Shown: one piece after another, positions 42,108 to 50,550 of the stretch | Layout of the letters: each line of letters opens with the position of its first letter | Numbering within the stretch: position 1 is the stretch's first letter | Assembly (NCBI GenBank): GCA_022820645.1 | Contig: JAJEFD010000002.1 | Span: forward strand, 248,001 to 312,000 | DNA from: Dehalococcoidia bacterium | GTDB lineage: Bacteria; Chloroflexota; Dehalococcoidia; Lucifugimonadales; Australimonadaceae | DNA: 64,000 bases | Reading direction: 5' to 3' | Translations under genes and position numbers: made by a program | The notes under the pieces: generated by a model | Told to the model about the DNA's origin: nothing | Databases searched by the model: none | Seen by the model: only the letters and a program-made list of their open reading frames with translations

Positions 42108-43220
42108 CTATCGGGCGCTGGCGGCAGGCGTGCGCAGGCCGTACATCCGCGCGGCGTTCTTCCAGAGGATCGCTTCGAGGTCGGCGTCCGGGACTTCCTC
42201 GTTCTCGACGAGCTCCCGGATCTCCAGCGCGCACGTCTCCACCGTCACCTCGTGCGGGAAGTCGCTCGACCAGATGAACGGGTCGCTGCCGATCGTCCGC
42301 ACGGCGTGGGCGAGGTCCGGCTCGTCGCCCTCAACGCCCACGAAGATGCGGCCGTCGTGGACCAGGCGCAGGATGTAGTCGCGCACGCTGTCGCCGTCCC
42401 GCAACTGCAGGAAGCGCCGGTTCGGGTCGAGGGGCGTGAACGCGTTGTAGGAGCCTTCGCTCCGCTCCAGTGCCATCAGGAACCACGAGACGCCGCCCTC
42501 CATGAAGCCGTAGCGCACGTTCGGGAACCTGTCGAAGACGCCGTTGAACAGCATGCCCATGAACGAGATCATGATGCCGAACGGATGCCCCATCGCGTGT
42601 ATCGCCGCGAAGATGTTCAGGTCGTGGAAGCCCAGGTCCGGGTACGAGCCGCCGTGTACGGAGAGGCAGCACCCGAGGCGGTCCGCCTCCTCGTGGACGG
42701 GCCAGAAGTGCTTCGCGCCCAGGTGGCCCTGCAGCCCGGTGGCCGGCAGCATCCCGCCGCACATCCCTAACTCCTCCACCGCGCGCCGCAACTCTGCAGC
42801 CGCAAGCTCAGGCTCCTGCATCGGCAGCAGCGCCACCGCCTGCAGGCGGTCGTCCTTCTGCAGGTACTCCTGGTGTACCCAGTCGTTGTAGGCCCTGGTC
42901 ACCATCTCGATCTGGTCGAGGTCGACCATGCGCCCCACCGCGAGCCCGTCGGTCGGATAGATCACGGCCCCGCCGATCTTCAGCTCGTCCATGAACCGCG
43001 TCCACCCGCGCACCTCCTCCGGGTTGGAGAACGAGCCTTCGGGCGAGATGCTGAGCAGGTTGTGGTAGTTGTCCAGCTCCGGGAAGATGCCGCGCCTGCG
43101 CATCCGCGTCACCGCGCGGCTGGCCTGGAGGTCGTCCGGCATCCGGTCGATGATCGCCTCCTTGTTCTCCAGCACGTGCCCGTCGCCGTCGTAGATCGGG
43201 CCGTTGTACGTTCGCACCAT
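42108..43220 (-). CDS. Amidohydrolase family 2 protein
   Basis: 370-residue TIM-barrel metal hydrolase/decarboxylase. Metal motifs are YDGDGHVLEN near residue 10, LSVHGGSYPD near 187 and IWSSDFPHEVTVET near 318 (strand-8 Asp). AAAGGAGG precedes the ATG. Closest in type to the protein at 2855. It is followed upstream on the same strand by a cupin-like gene and, divergently, a Rieske oxygenase, forming a possible catabolic group: oxygenation, then hydrolysis or decarboxylation. Confidence 0.88.
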   Translation of the reverse strand: MVRTYNGPIYDGDGHVLENKEAIIDRMPDDLQASRAVTRMRRRGIFPELDNYHNLLSISPEGSFSNPEEVRGWTRFMDELKIGGAVIYPTDGLAVGRMVDLDQIEMVTRAYNDWVHQEYLQKDDRLQAVALLPMQEPELAAAELRRAVEELGMCGGMLPATGLQGHLGAKHFWPVHEEADRLGCCLSVHGGSYPDLGFHDLNIFAAIHAMGHPFGIMISFMGMLFNGVFDRFPNVRYGFMEGGVSWFLMALERSEGSYNAFTPLDPNRRFLQLRDGDSVRDYILRLVHDGRIFVGVEGDEPDLAHAVRTIGSDPFIWSSDFPHEVTVETCALEIRELVENEEVPDADLEAILWKNAARMYGLRTPAASAR

Positions 43221-43278
43221 CGGATGCCTCCTTTACTGTCCCGAGCCTGCCGCTCGCCCTGCCCTTACGCAAAACCCG

Positions 43279-43800
43279 CTAGTCGTACCACTGGCCGGTG
43301 ACCGTCTTGCCGTCCGCGACGCCGGGGTCGACGATGGTTGTCTTGAACGGCGGGAAGAGCACGTCCACGATGACGCGCGGCGCAGGCGCGGGACGTGTCC
43401 GCTCCGCGACGATCTCGTCGACCCGCTTCACGTGCGCCTCGAGCACACTCGCGACGAACCGGGCGAACTCCGGGTTGCCGGACGCCTTGATCGCCTCCTC
43501 GTCTATCAGCCCCTCCACCGCGGCCTCGACCGGGTTCGCGGGCGCGGGCACGCCGCCGTGCACCATGCCGGGCGGGTTCCACGTCACCTCCGGCCGCATC
43601 TCGTCCGAGAAGTGGACCGACAGCTCGCCCGACTCGTGCGAGTGGCGGATGCCGACCTCGCCGGGGATGAGCAGCAGCGCCGTCACGAGGCATTTGTCGT
43701 TCTCGACGAGCGTGAACCACTTGCGCTTGTGCGCTCCGGGGATCGACTCACCGCGCCAGCCCTGCAGGTCCGCCGGTAGCGTGTACGGATTGATGGCCAT
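43279..43800 (-). CDS. Cupin-like protein
   Basis: 173-residue soluble protein with a cupin-type barrel suggested by RHSHESGELSVHFSDE (His-x-His and Glu metal ligands near residue 53) and PPGMVHGGVPAP (third His near 77). The C-terminal half is helical, then FPPFKTTIVDPGV. ATG at 43800 after AAGGAG, preferred over the upstream in-frame start. Function unknown: sugar-isomerase-like, dioxygenase or regulatory binding are all possible. Same strand as the amidohydrolase, 58 bases upstream. Confidence 0.75.
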   Translation of the reverse strand: MAINPYTLPADLQGWRGESIPGAHKRKWFTLVENDKCLVTALLLIPGEVGIRHSHESGELSVHFSDEMRPEVTWNPPGMVHGGVPAPANPVEAAVEGLIDEEAIKASGNPEFARFVASVLEAHVKRVDEIVAERTRPAPAPRVIVDVLFPPFKTTIVDPGVADGKTVTGQWYD

Positions 43801-43934
43801 AAGTGCTCCTTCCTCTGCGTCCCTGCCCTCTTGAAGCGGGAGCGCTGCCGCCGCCACAATAGCAACCGTGACGACACGGCTATAAGATAGCGCGTAATCG
43901 GAGCACAGTCCAAGCAGGACACGGAGGATTCGCC

Positions 43935-45239
43935 ATGCTGAGCACGGCAGACAACGAGATGCTGACGCAGGTGGGCAAGGGAACGCCGATGGGCGAACTC
44001 ATGCGGCGCTACTGGCTCCCCGTCATGCCCGTCGAGGAGCTCGGCGGCCCCGACTGCGACCCCCAGCGTTTCCGCCTGCTCGGCGAGGACCTCATCGTCT
44101 TCCGCGATTCGAACGGCGACGTAGGCGTCTTCTCCGAGACGTGTCCCCACCGCGGCGCCTCGCTCTTCTACGGGCGCAACGAGCAGGGCGGACTGCGCTG
44201 CGTCTACCACGGGTGGAAGTACGACGTCACCGGCCAGTGCGTCGACATGCCGAACGAGCCCGGCGAGAGCAACTTCAAGGACAAGATACGCGCGTGGGCG
44301 TACCGCGGCGCGATCCACGGCGGCGTCGTCTGGGCGTACCTCGGCGAGGGCGAGCCGCCCGGCCTGCCCGACTTCGAGTGGACCGTCATGCCGGAGGAGC
44401 AGCGCAACTTCTCGCTCGCCCAGCGCGCCTGCAACTGGATGCAGGGCCTCGAGGGCGACATCGACACCAGCCACCTCTTCTTCCTCCACGGACGGCTGGA
44501 CCCGGACGGCTCCGGCAACATCGGCGTCTGGCACAACGACAAGCACCCCACGCTGGAGGTCGTCCCCACGAAGTACGGCGTCGTCTACGGCGCGAACCGC
44601 GAGGAGAACGAGGAGACCACGTACTGGCGCATCACGCAGTTCCTCTTCCCCGTCTTCACGTTCTTCCCCGCCGCTCCCGGCGGCACGGTGCCGGGCCACA
44701 TGTGGGTGCCGATGGACGACCACCACACGATGGTCTGGACGGTCTCCTGGCATCCCACGCAGAACATCGCGGACAGCAGGCGCTTCGGCGTGCTCGGCAA
44801 CGCGACGCATCCCGCGGGCGAGCTGCTCCCCGACACCGCTGGCGGGCTCGGGCGGTTCCGCCCCCGCGCCAACAAGACGAACGACTACGAGATCGACCGT
44901 GGCCGGCAGCGCACCGAGACATTCACCGGCATCGCCACCGTCTTCCTGCAGGACCAGGCCGTCACCGAGAGCATGGGCCCCGTCCAGAACCGCAGCATCG
45001 AGCACCTCGGACGCTCGGACGGCATGATCATCCAGGTGCGGCGACGCCTCCTGAACGCGGCGAAGGCGCTCCACTACGACAACGTGACGCCCCCGTGCGT
45101 CGACAACCCGGAGTGGTACCGCGTGCGTTCCGCCATCGGCACGCTCCCCAAGGGCGAGTCCTGGTACGAGCACATGCACGACTGGCTCTACGCCAAGGTG
45201 GACGAGCCGCCCGCGCTGGAGCTCGCGGTACCGCGGTAA
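43935..45239 (+). CDS. Rieske oxygenase alpha subunit
   Basis: 434-residue Rieske oxygenase; ligands CPH (Cys70, His72), CVYH (Cys89, His92), iron site LEGDIDTSHLFFLHG. GGAGG precedes the ATG, and a possible -10 (TATAAG, 43881) lies upstream. Divergent from the cupin and amidohydrolase genes. The iron-site pattern (GDIDTSH) groups with the enzyme at 35077 (GGIDTVH) and differs from the NS(I/M)DPVH type, so at least two subfamilies are present. Confidence 0.92.
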   Translation: MLSTADNEMLTQVGKGTPMGELMRRYWLPVMPVEELGGPDCDPQRFRLLGEDLIVFRDSNGDVGVFSETCPHRGASLFYGRNEQGGLRCVYHGWKYDVTGQCVDMPNEPGESNFKDKIRAWAYRGAIHGGVVWAYLGEGEPPGLPDFEWTVMPEEQRNFSLAQRACNWMQGLEGDIDTSHLFFLHGRLDPDGSGNIGVWHNDKHPTLEVVPTKYGVVYGANREENEETTYWRITQFLFPVFTFFPAAPGGTVPGHMWVPMDDHHTMVWTVSWHPTQNIADSRRFGVLGNATHPAGELLPDTAGGLGRFRPRANKTNDYEIDRGRQRTETFTGIATVFLQDQAVTESMGPVQNRSIEHLGRSDGMIIQVRRRLLNAAKALHYDNVTPPCVDNPEWYRVRSAIGTLPKGESWYEHMHDWLYAKVDEPPALELAVPR

Positions 45240-45241
45240 GA

Positions 45242-45430
45242 CTGTCATGCTGAGCGAAGCTGAAGGCGCAGCCTGAAGCGCAGTCGAAGCATCTCTCCGG
45301 AAGAACGTCGGCGCACAGCGGCGTGCCACCCGAGAGATTCCTCGACTCTGCCCTCGGCTATCGCCGACGGTTCCGCTCGGAATGACAACATCCCCATCCG
45401 CTCGTCCTGAGCTTTGTCGAAGGACGCGAG
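45242..45430. repeat. Family C repeats, direct and inverted
   Basis: TGTCATGCTGAGCGAAGCTG... (45245-45297), an inverted copy (45327-45388) and a related fragment CGTCCTGAGCTTTGTCGAAG (45402-45425). No gene recognised in this gap. Confidence 0.75.
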
Positions 45431-45549
45431 TGTCCGCTCGTGGTTCGACAGGCCCAGCGTGGCAGGCAATCTGTGACACCGCCCCGTTGTGTGGTAAGCA
45501 GGGCGATGGCCTACGATGCGTGCTAGACTCACAGCATCCGAGGAGCGCC

Positions 45550-45795
45550 ATGACCACGGACCCCCAAGCCGCAACAGCCGACGCCGTACCCGCCTGGTTC
45601 CTTAACTTCGTGCAGGAGAATGCCCGCCAGCACGCCGAACTCGGCGAACGCATAGGAGACGTCGGCTCGCGCGTGGCGAGGGTGGAAGGCGGACTGAACG
45701 TCATCAGGAACATCATGGTCGTAACCCTCGGCGCAATGCTGACCCTGACCGTCAGCGGGTTCGCCGCAGCGATCAAGTACCTGTTCGGGTTGTAA
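45550..45795 (+). CDS. Small membrane protein, XhlA/holin-like
   Basis: 81-residue protein with an amphipathic helical N-terminal half (FLNFVQENARQHAELGERIG, then DVGSRVARVEGGLNVIRN) and one C-terminal transmembrane helix (IMVVTLGAMLTLTVSGFAAA). This layout matches haemolysin XhlA-type phage holin accessory proteins. GAGGAGCG precedes the ATG. It is convergent with a phage terminase gene ten bases away, supporting a phage origin; no lysin is nearby. Confidence 0.6.
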   Translation: MTTDPQAATADAVPAWFLNFVQENARQHAELGERIGDVGSRVARVEGGLNVIRNIMVVTLGAMLTLTVSGFAAAIKYLFGL

Positions 45796-45805
45796 ACCGT
45801 CCCCA

Positions 45806-47332
45806 TCACCACACGCCCAGGTGCGGCGGCAGAGTGGTGGAACCCAGGCCATCGTCCGTGTGCTCCCCATCCCCGGGCTGGCGAGGGCGCGCTAAAGCGC
45901 GTCCCGCTTCCGCAGGAACGACGGGGATGCCGACCGGCGGACGCGGGCGGGGGTGCAGCAGGAACGGCTCGTAGCCGGTCCATATCTGGAGCGACGGCGG
46001 GGTCATGAACGCGAGCGCCAACGCGTCGGCGCGGTCGGGCGAAGGGAGGCCCTTCTTGCGCAGCTCGCGCTTGCTCTCCATCCACACCTGGCCGGAGCTG
46101 GAGACGTCGTAGCGCAGCGAGAGGAGTTGCGCGGCCATCTCCTCGTCGTCCGGCAGCGCGATGAGGCGGTCGTTGAGCAGACGGCGCAACTCCCAGAAGA
46201 TCTCGGAGCGGTAGTTGGCGAAGCGCGTGGGGTGCGGCGCCTTCCGCCCGAACTGCACGCCGTGAACGGGCGCCTGCAACTCGCGCAGGCGGTCGACGAC
46301 GCCCCCTCCGAGGCCGCCCTCGTCCACGAATATCGCCTCCGCTCCGAGTTCGCGCGCCATCAGCGCCGTCTCGCCGGCGACGCGCATGAGGTCCACGCGC
46401 CCGAACGACTTGAGCGCGACCACGCGCTGCCCCCTGCGCGCGCAGAGCACCGACTCGTTGTCGCCGAACCGGCCGACGTCCACGCCGATGTAGACGGGCT
46501 GCTGCGCGTCCTCCTCCGCACTCGGCGCGCCCTCGCCGGAGGGGGCGTCCACATGCATGGCGTCCTCGACGGCAGCGCGCCCGACGAGCGAGTCCTCCAG
46601 CGCGTCGGGGAACTGCGCATAGACGGCGGCGATGAACTTGGGATGGTCGGCGCCCCACTGCAGCGCCTTGTCGGCGATGTCATCGGCATTGATCAGGCCG
46701 GGGGCGGCGGGCTCCTCGCCGGTGAGGTTGGGCGTCTCGTAGGCGGAGATGCGCATGTGGTGGTAGTGGTGGCGCTTCGCGTGGTGGGACTCGTAGAACG
46801 TGCCGGACGTGGAGAAGGCGTTGCCCGCGAGGAGCGTCCGGGACGGGTTGAGGCGGACCGCGGCGTCGAAGTGGGACTCCTTGACGGCGTGGGCCTCGTC
46901 GACGATGAGGAGGAGCTCCGGCGAGTGGAAGCCGTGGATGTTGTCCGGGTTGTTCGTGGCGAAGCCGATGGCGAACCGCTCCGGCGAGATGGTGTAGCGG
47001 CCCTTCGTGATCCTGCCGCTGAGGGTGTCGCCTGCGGCATCGCAGACGGCGGCGAGCTCCTGCCAGAGCACCTCGCGCACCTGCCGGTTCGTGGACGAGA
47101 GGACGACGACCTTCGCCTGGGCGCGCGTCTCGACCCACCAGAGGATGAGGCGGGCGAGCGCCCAGCCCTTGCCGCAGCCGTTCGCGCCGACGACGGAGAC
47201 GCGTCGAGAGGCAGTGGCGGCCTCGAGCATCTCGCGCTGCTTTGAGTAGGGCTTCCCCGCCGCGCCGAGAACGTTCTCGACGAACCCGACGGGATCGTCC
47301 CGGTATTCTGAATAGCGGACCTCTGTGCTCAT
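45806..47332 (-). CDS. Phage terminase large subunit-like protein
   Basis: 508-residue DNA-packaging motor protein. ATPase: Walker A GANGCGKG (49-56), Walker B LLLIVDEAH near 146, coupling motif GNAFSTSGTF near 175. Nuclease: VYIGVDVGRFGDNES (first Asp), EAIFVDEGGLGGG, and PDRADALALAF (last Asp) of the RNase-H-like fold. ATG at 47332 after GGAAGG. The C-terminal tail (IPVVPAEAGRALARP) comes from a family A repeat. No portal, capsid, small terminase or tail genes flank it, so it is an orphan phage gene. Confidence 0.85.
   Translation of the reverse strand: MSTEVRYSEYRDDPVGFVENVLGAAGKPYSKQREMLEAATASRRVSVVGANGCGKGWALARLILWWVETRAQAKVVVLSSTNRQVREVLWQELAAVCDAAGDTLSGRITKGRYTISPERFAIGFATNNPDNIHGFHSPELLLIVDEAHAVKESHFDAAVRLNPSRTLLAGNAFSTSGTFYESHHAKRHHYHHMRISAYETPNLTGEEPAAPGLINADDIADKALQWGADHPKFIAAVYAQFPDALEDSLVGRAAVEDAMHVDAPSGEGAPSAEEDAQQPVYIGVDVGRFGDNESVLCARRGQRVVALKSFGRVDLMRVAGETALMARELGAEAIFVDEGGLGGGVVDRLRELQAPVHGVQFGRKAPHPTRFANYRSEIFWELRRLLNDRLIALPDDEEMAAQLLSLRYDVSSSGQVWMESKRELRKKGLPSPDRADALALAFMTPPSLQIWTGYEPFLLHPRPRPPVGIPVVPAEAGRALARPRQPGDGEHTDDGLGSTTLPPHLGVW
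45895..45945. repeat. Family A repeat in the terminase 3' end
   Basis: GCGCGCTAAAGCGCGTCCCG followed by CTTCCGCAGGAACGACGGGG, read in frame near the C-terminus of the terminase. Confidence 0.7.
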
Positions 47333-47391
47333 GCGTGCCTTCCGTTCGGTGCCAGTCCTTCGTGATGCTTGCGACCCTTCGTTAACCAAAA

Positions 47392-47420
47392 GAGCCCCGG
47401 CCTCTCGAAGGCCGGGGCTC
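47392..47420 (-). terminator. Rho-independent terminator of rnpB
   Basis: 12-bp perfect stem GAGCCCCGGCCT / AGGCCGGGGCTC with a 5-base loop; on the minus strand it is followed directly by TTTT. It lies about 120 bases downstream of the rnpB 3' end and upstream of the terminase start. Confidence 0.8.
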
Positions 47421-47541
47421 GTCCCCGTTCGTTGTGCGCGCCGATCGGATCAACCGGCTGCTGCGCTCAAGCACATGATAAGCGATGAAGTGTTGCCTGC
47501 GCAACTATGGGGCGTCGGTTGGTGGACAGGAGAGGGCGAGC

Positions 47542-47926
47542 GTCAAGAGGGCCTGTAAGCCGGATTCTGTACCTCGCTTGCGAGGCGGCGGCCATCTATC
47601 TGGTCCCCCCGTTGCCGGAAGGGATCGTGCGGCCTACCCGGGGACGAACAGCCGGGCGCTGCCCTCCGCGATGGGAGGAGTCCCTCTATTTGGCCTTGCT
47701 CCGGGTGGGGTTTGCCAGCATCCCGGCTTGCGTCGGGACCTGGTGCGCTCTTACCGCACCGTTTCACGCTTGCCTGTCCCCCACGCGAACGCGGGGCCAT
47801 CGGCGCTATCGTCTCTGTGGCACTTTCCGTCGCATCGCTGCGCCTGGGCGTTACCCAGCACCCTGCCCGGCGGAGTCCGGACTTTCCTCCCCGGCGACGC
47901 CGGAGCGGCCGCCCGGCCCTCTTGAC
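47542..47926 (-). ncRNA. rnpB: RNase P RNA, bacterial class A
   Basis: Catalytic RNA that trims tRNA 5' ends. The conserved core GAGGAAAGTCCGGACTCC lies near the 5' end (complement of about 47871-47888) and ACAGAATCCGGCTTAC near the 3' end (complement of 47555-47570). The ends pair perfectly as helix P1: GTCAAGAGGGCC with GGCCCTCTTGAC (47915-47926 and 47542-47553). The AGATAGATGGCCGCC segment matches the conserved P4/J region. Length about 385 nt, normal for type A. The ORFs across this stretch are spurious. Confidence 0.96.
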
Positions 47927-47932
47927 GTGTTC

Positions 47933-47938
47933 AGTATA
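47933..47938 (-). promoter_or_regulatory. -10 box TATACT of rnpB
   Basis: TATACT on the minus strand, six bases before the first paired base of P1 (47926), which fits a transcription start exactly at the mature 5' end. Confidence 0.65.
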
Positions 47939-47941
47939 CGC

Positions 47942-48105
47942 TTGTGGGGCACCCTCACCCGCCGCTGCGCGGCGAAGCCTGTCATTCCGAGCGTAGCGTA
48001 GCGGAGTCGAGGAATCTCTCGGGGCAGGCGCTGGTGAACACAAACGTTACCCGAGAGATGTTTCGGCTGTGCCCCCGGCTCCGCTCAACATGACAGGACC
48101 TGTCG
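47942..48105. repeat. Family B tail and two family C copies in opposite orientation
   Basis: CACCCTCACCCGCCGCTGCG (B), then TGTCATTCCGAGCGTAGCGT...TCTCTCGGG (C), then an inverted C copy ending ACATGACAGG. Fills the gap between rnpB and the glycosylase gene. Confidence 0.75.
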
Positions 48106-48108
48106 TTC

Positions 48109-49002
48109 CTATGAGGCTGCGCTCCATGAGGACTGAAAGAGGAGTTGACCTGCCCAGCCGGCGTACTTGCCGAAGCGGGCACGTGCAGACTCTTCCAACT
48201 GCTTATCCAGCTGCTTATCGCTGATACGGGCGCCGGAAGGAAGGTAGCGGGACCTGAGCGCTTCCCTGATGTGCCTGTCTACCGGGAAGGCTTCAGGTTT
48301 GTCCAGGGAGAACAGGGCTATGCAATCCGCGATCTTCGGTCCGACGCCGATCTTCGGTCCGCCGACGCGAACCCGCATGAGCCGCCGCTTCACATCGGGA
48401 TACGGAATCTCTGCTGATGAGAGCAGGGTAAAGTCCAATTCTCCGCTGCAGACTAGACGGGCAGCATCCGGGATATGGATATGCCGTTTCAGGCCAAGCC
48501 CCATCTCAGCTAAAGCTACCGATCCGGCCTCCAGGACTTCGGGGCCGGGGAACGTGTAGCGAGTGTCCTGACCGAGCTGTACCTGCTTCCCAAATTTCTC
48601 AGCTATGTCCTCAACAATCCTGCTTATGCGTGGAACGTTGTTGTTCGCAGAGCAGATGTAGGCAACCGTGCACTCCCAGGGGTCGGGCTGCCGGAGCACT
48701 CTCAGCCACGGGTAAGCCTGCGCCAGTGCCGCCATGTCAGGGTCGCGGGAAAGCGCGGCGTAGATGGCATCGACGTCCTCATCGAGGCGGAAATAGGAGA
48801 CGAGGAGGGATTCGAGGTCGGTGTGAGCCCGGTATTCGAGGCCGCCGTGGCCCTGGCGAACGTGAACGATGTTCCCGTCGAGAACGCCGGAGTGCCATCC
48901 CTGCCCCAGTTCCTGCCAGCGGAAGTCCTGACCGCTGTAGAGGACTTTGGCGAGGTCGAAGGGGTAGCCGTTCGATGGGGGGATCGGGAGGCGGGCGTGC
49001 AT
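48109..49002 (-). CDS. 8-oxoguanine DNA glycosylase/AP lyase, Ogg1 type
   Basis: 297-residue base-excision repair enzyme. The N-terminal OGG domain shows YSGQDFRWQELGQGWHSGVL. The helix-hairpin-helix-GPD core has GVGPKIADCIALFSLDKPEA followed by FPVDRHI; the Lys after GVGP is the Schiff-base nucleophile and the Asp of PVD the activating acid, the same spacing as in eukaryotic OGG1. It should remove 8-oxoG paired with C and nick the strand. A full-length eukaryote-like Ogg1 instead of MutM is less usual in bacteria. Confidence 0.92.
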   Translation of the reverse strand: MHARLPIPPSNGYPFDLAKVLYSGQDFRWQELGQGWHSGVLDGNIVHVRQGHGGLEYRAHTDLESLLVSYFRLDEDVDAIYAALSRDPDMAALAQAYPWLRVLRQPDPWECTVAYICSANNNVPRISRIVEDIAEKFGKQVQLGQDTRYTFPGPEVLEAGSVALAEMGLGLKRHIHIPDAARLVCSGELDFTLLSSAEIPYPDVKRRLMRVRVGGPKIGVGPKIADCIALFSLDKPEAFPVDRHIREALRSRYLPSGARISDKQLDKQLEESARARFGKYAGWAGQLLFQSSWSAAS

Positions 49003-49012
49003 TTGAACTTCT

Positions 49013-49165
49013 CCGAGAGATGTTTCGACTCCGCTGCGCTCCGCTCAACATGACAGGGACCCACACCCCACCAGGGTACCCTCTCCCTAGCCCTCTCCCC
49101 TTGTAGGGAGAGGGGATCAGGCGCCCCGCAGTCACCCCCCGCTGGATTCCAGCCTTCGCTGGAAT
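49013..49165. repeat. Family C (inverted), B and A repeats
   Basis: GAGAGATGTTTCGACTCCGC...AACATGACAGG (C), then CCCTCTCC-family B with TAGCCCTCTCC, then GGATTCCAGCCTTCGCTGGA (A), between the glycosylase and recombinase genes. Confidence 0.8.
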
Positions 49166-49175
49166 GACGAAGTTT

Positions 49176-50546
49176 CTAGCGGAGGGTGACTTCCGGCTTG
49201 CCGCGCTTGACGGCGACCTTCGAGACGACGGAACGGAGGAGGTCGCGGCGCTCGGCGTCCGGGAGGTCGTCCCACTCGTTGAGGATCTTCGTGACGTTGG
49301 CCTCGATCCGGGCGCGCGCAGCCGCGCTGTCGCCTGCCTGCCGCACCTGCTCGCCCAGGTCGTGCTTGATGGCGCGCAGCTGCTCCAAACCGCCCCGCAG
49401 CGTCGACAGCGACATCGTCCCGTTCGCCGCGCGATGCACGCCTTCCATGAACTGCCGGTCGAGCGACTGCATCGTCGCCTCGGAGCGCGCCTTGTCGCCC
49501 GCGAGCCACGAGACGTCGCCGGGGTCGTCGCCGCGCTCGCCCGCCGCGAGCCGCTCCCGCACGACGCGCACGACCTCCTCTTCGAGTTCGTCGGCCTTCA
49601 TCGTGCGGTAACTGCACTGGTTGCGGTTGATGCGCGACTGGCACTGGTAGTAGCGGTACTGCGCCCGCGCCCGCTCGCCGTCCTTCCGGCGCCACGTCTG
49701 GCGGCGCACGATGCCCATCATCCGCTTGCCGCAATGGTGGCAGTAGAGCACGCCGGAGAGCAGGAACACGGGCGCGGGGCGTGACGTGCGCTGCGACGGG
49801 CTCCGCTCCTGCAGCCGGTCCTGCGCCCGGCGGAATTCGAACGACGAGACGATGGGCTCATAGCTCCCCGGGATGCGCATCCCGAAGCGGTGGTAGGTGC
49901 CGATGTACGCGGCGTTGCGCAGCACGTCCCGCACCGTCACGAGGCTCCACCGGCGTCCGCTCCTCGTGCGGACGTTCCGCTTGTTCAGTTCCGCGGCGAC
50001 CGACCGCACGCTGCCGCCCCGCGCAAGGTAGAGGCGGAAGATGGTCTTGACCACCTCCGACTCCTTCGGCGAGACGTGGAAGGCGCCGTCAGCGGTGACG
50101 TAGTAGCCGTACGGCGGCTTGCCGAGGGCGAGGCCCTTCGCAGCCTTGGCCATCATCCCCGCCCTGATGCGCTCGCTCCGCTGCGCCGCCTTCCGCGAGT
50201 TGCGCAGCGCGTTCTGCAGCGGGTCCGGGAGGTCGAGGTCGTCGCACACGACCTTGGACGAGAGGGCGTCCATCTCCAGCACGCGCTCCACCTGCTCTTC
50301 CAGCGTCGTGCCGAGGTGGGCCGCGTCCGGCGTCACGACGAGGTAGCCCTGGCGGTTCTCGCGAATGAAGTCCATCATCTCCTGCCAGCCCTCGCCGCCG
50401 CCCTCCCCCTTGAGGTCGGCGAACGTTCCGTGCGGGATGTGCCGCCTCGTCTCGCAGTACTCCTGGAACGCCTGCATCAGCGCCTCGCTGGATGCGCGGG
50501 CGTTCCGGGCCTCCGTGTCCACGGTGAAATAGCCTATCGCTCGCAT
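49176..50546 (-). CDS. Serine-recombinase-like protein with degenerate catalytic domain
   Basis: 456-residue protein with the layout of a large serine recombinase: resolvase-like N-terminus (1-140), recombinase DNA-binding domain (about 145-260, GLALGKPPYGYYV...), zinc ribbon (CHHCGKR...CQSRINRNQC near 285-320) and a C-terminal coiled coil. The catalytic motifs are lost: YxRVST is GYFTVDT (Asp10 where the nucleophile Ser should be), DRLSR is DAAHLG, and the SGxxxxRPG loop is GEGGGEGWQ. It may bind DNA without cutting. ATG at 50546 with GGAG inside the end of the preceding gene, so it is co-expressed with it. Confidence 0.85.
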   Translation of the reverse strand: MRAIGYFTVDTEARNARASSEALMQAFQEYCETRRHIPHGTFADLKGEGGGEGWQEMMDFIRENRQGYLVVTPDAAHLGTTLEEQVERVLEMDALSSKVVCDDLDLPDPLQNALRNSRKAAQRSERIRAGMMAKAAKGLALGKPPYGYYVTADGAFHVSPKESEVVKTIFRLYLARGGSVRSVAAELNKRNVRTRSGRRWSLVTVRDVLRNAAYIGTYHRFGMRIPGSYEPIVSSFEFRRAQDRLQERSPSQRTSRPAPVFLLSGVLYCHHCGKRMMGIVRRQTWRRKDGERARAQYRYYQCQSRINRNQCSYRTMKADELEEEVVRVVRERLAAGERGDDPGDVSWLAGDKARSEATMQSLDRQFMEGVHRAANGTMSLSTLRGGLEQLRAIKHDLGEQVRQAGDSAAARARIEANVTKILNEWDDLPDAERRDLLRSVVSKVAVKRGKPEVTLR

Positions 50547-50550
50547 CTTT

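Noticed and set aside
43683..46658. 991-codon minus-strand ORF
   Set aside because: Crosses a Rieske gene, repeats and the terminase in an antisense or wrong frame; composition is random GC-rich.
47523..48043. Several ORFs on both strands
   Set aside because: They cover the RNase P RNA, whose conserved core and paired ends are clear; not protein coding.
45550..50546. A single prophage from the holin-like gene to the recombinase
   Set aside because: Gene directions conflict, rnpB and an Ogg1 gene lie between, no structural genes are present and the recombinase is catalytically degenerate, so one intact element is not supported.
49176..50546. Active integrase of a mobile element
   Set aside because: The catalytic Ser and Arg motifs are absent and no attachment-site repeats were seen at the borders.
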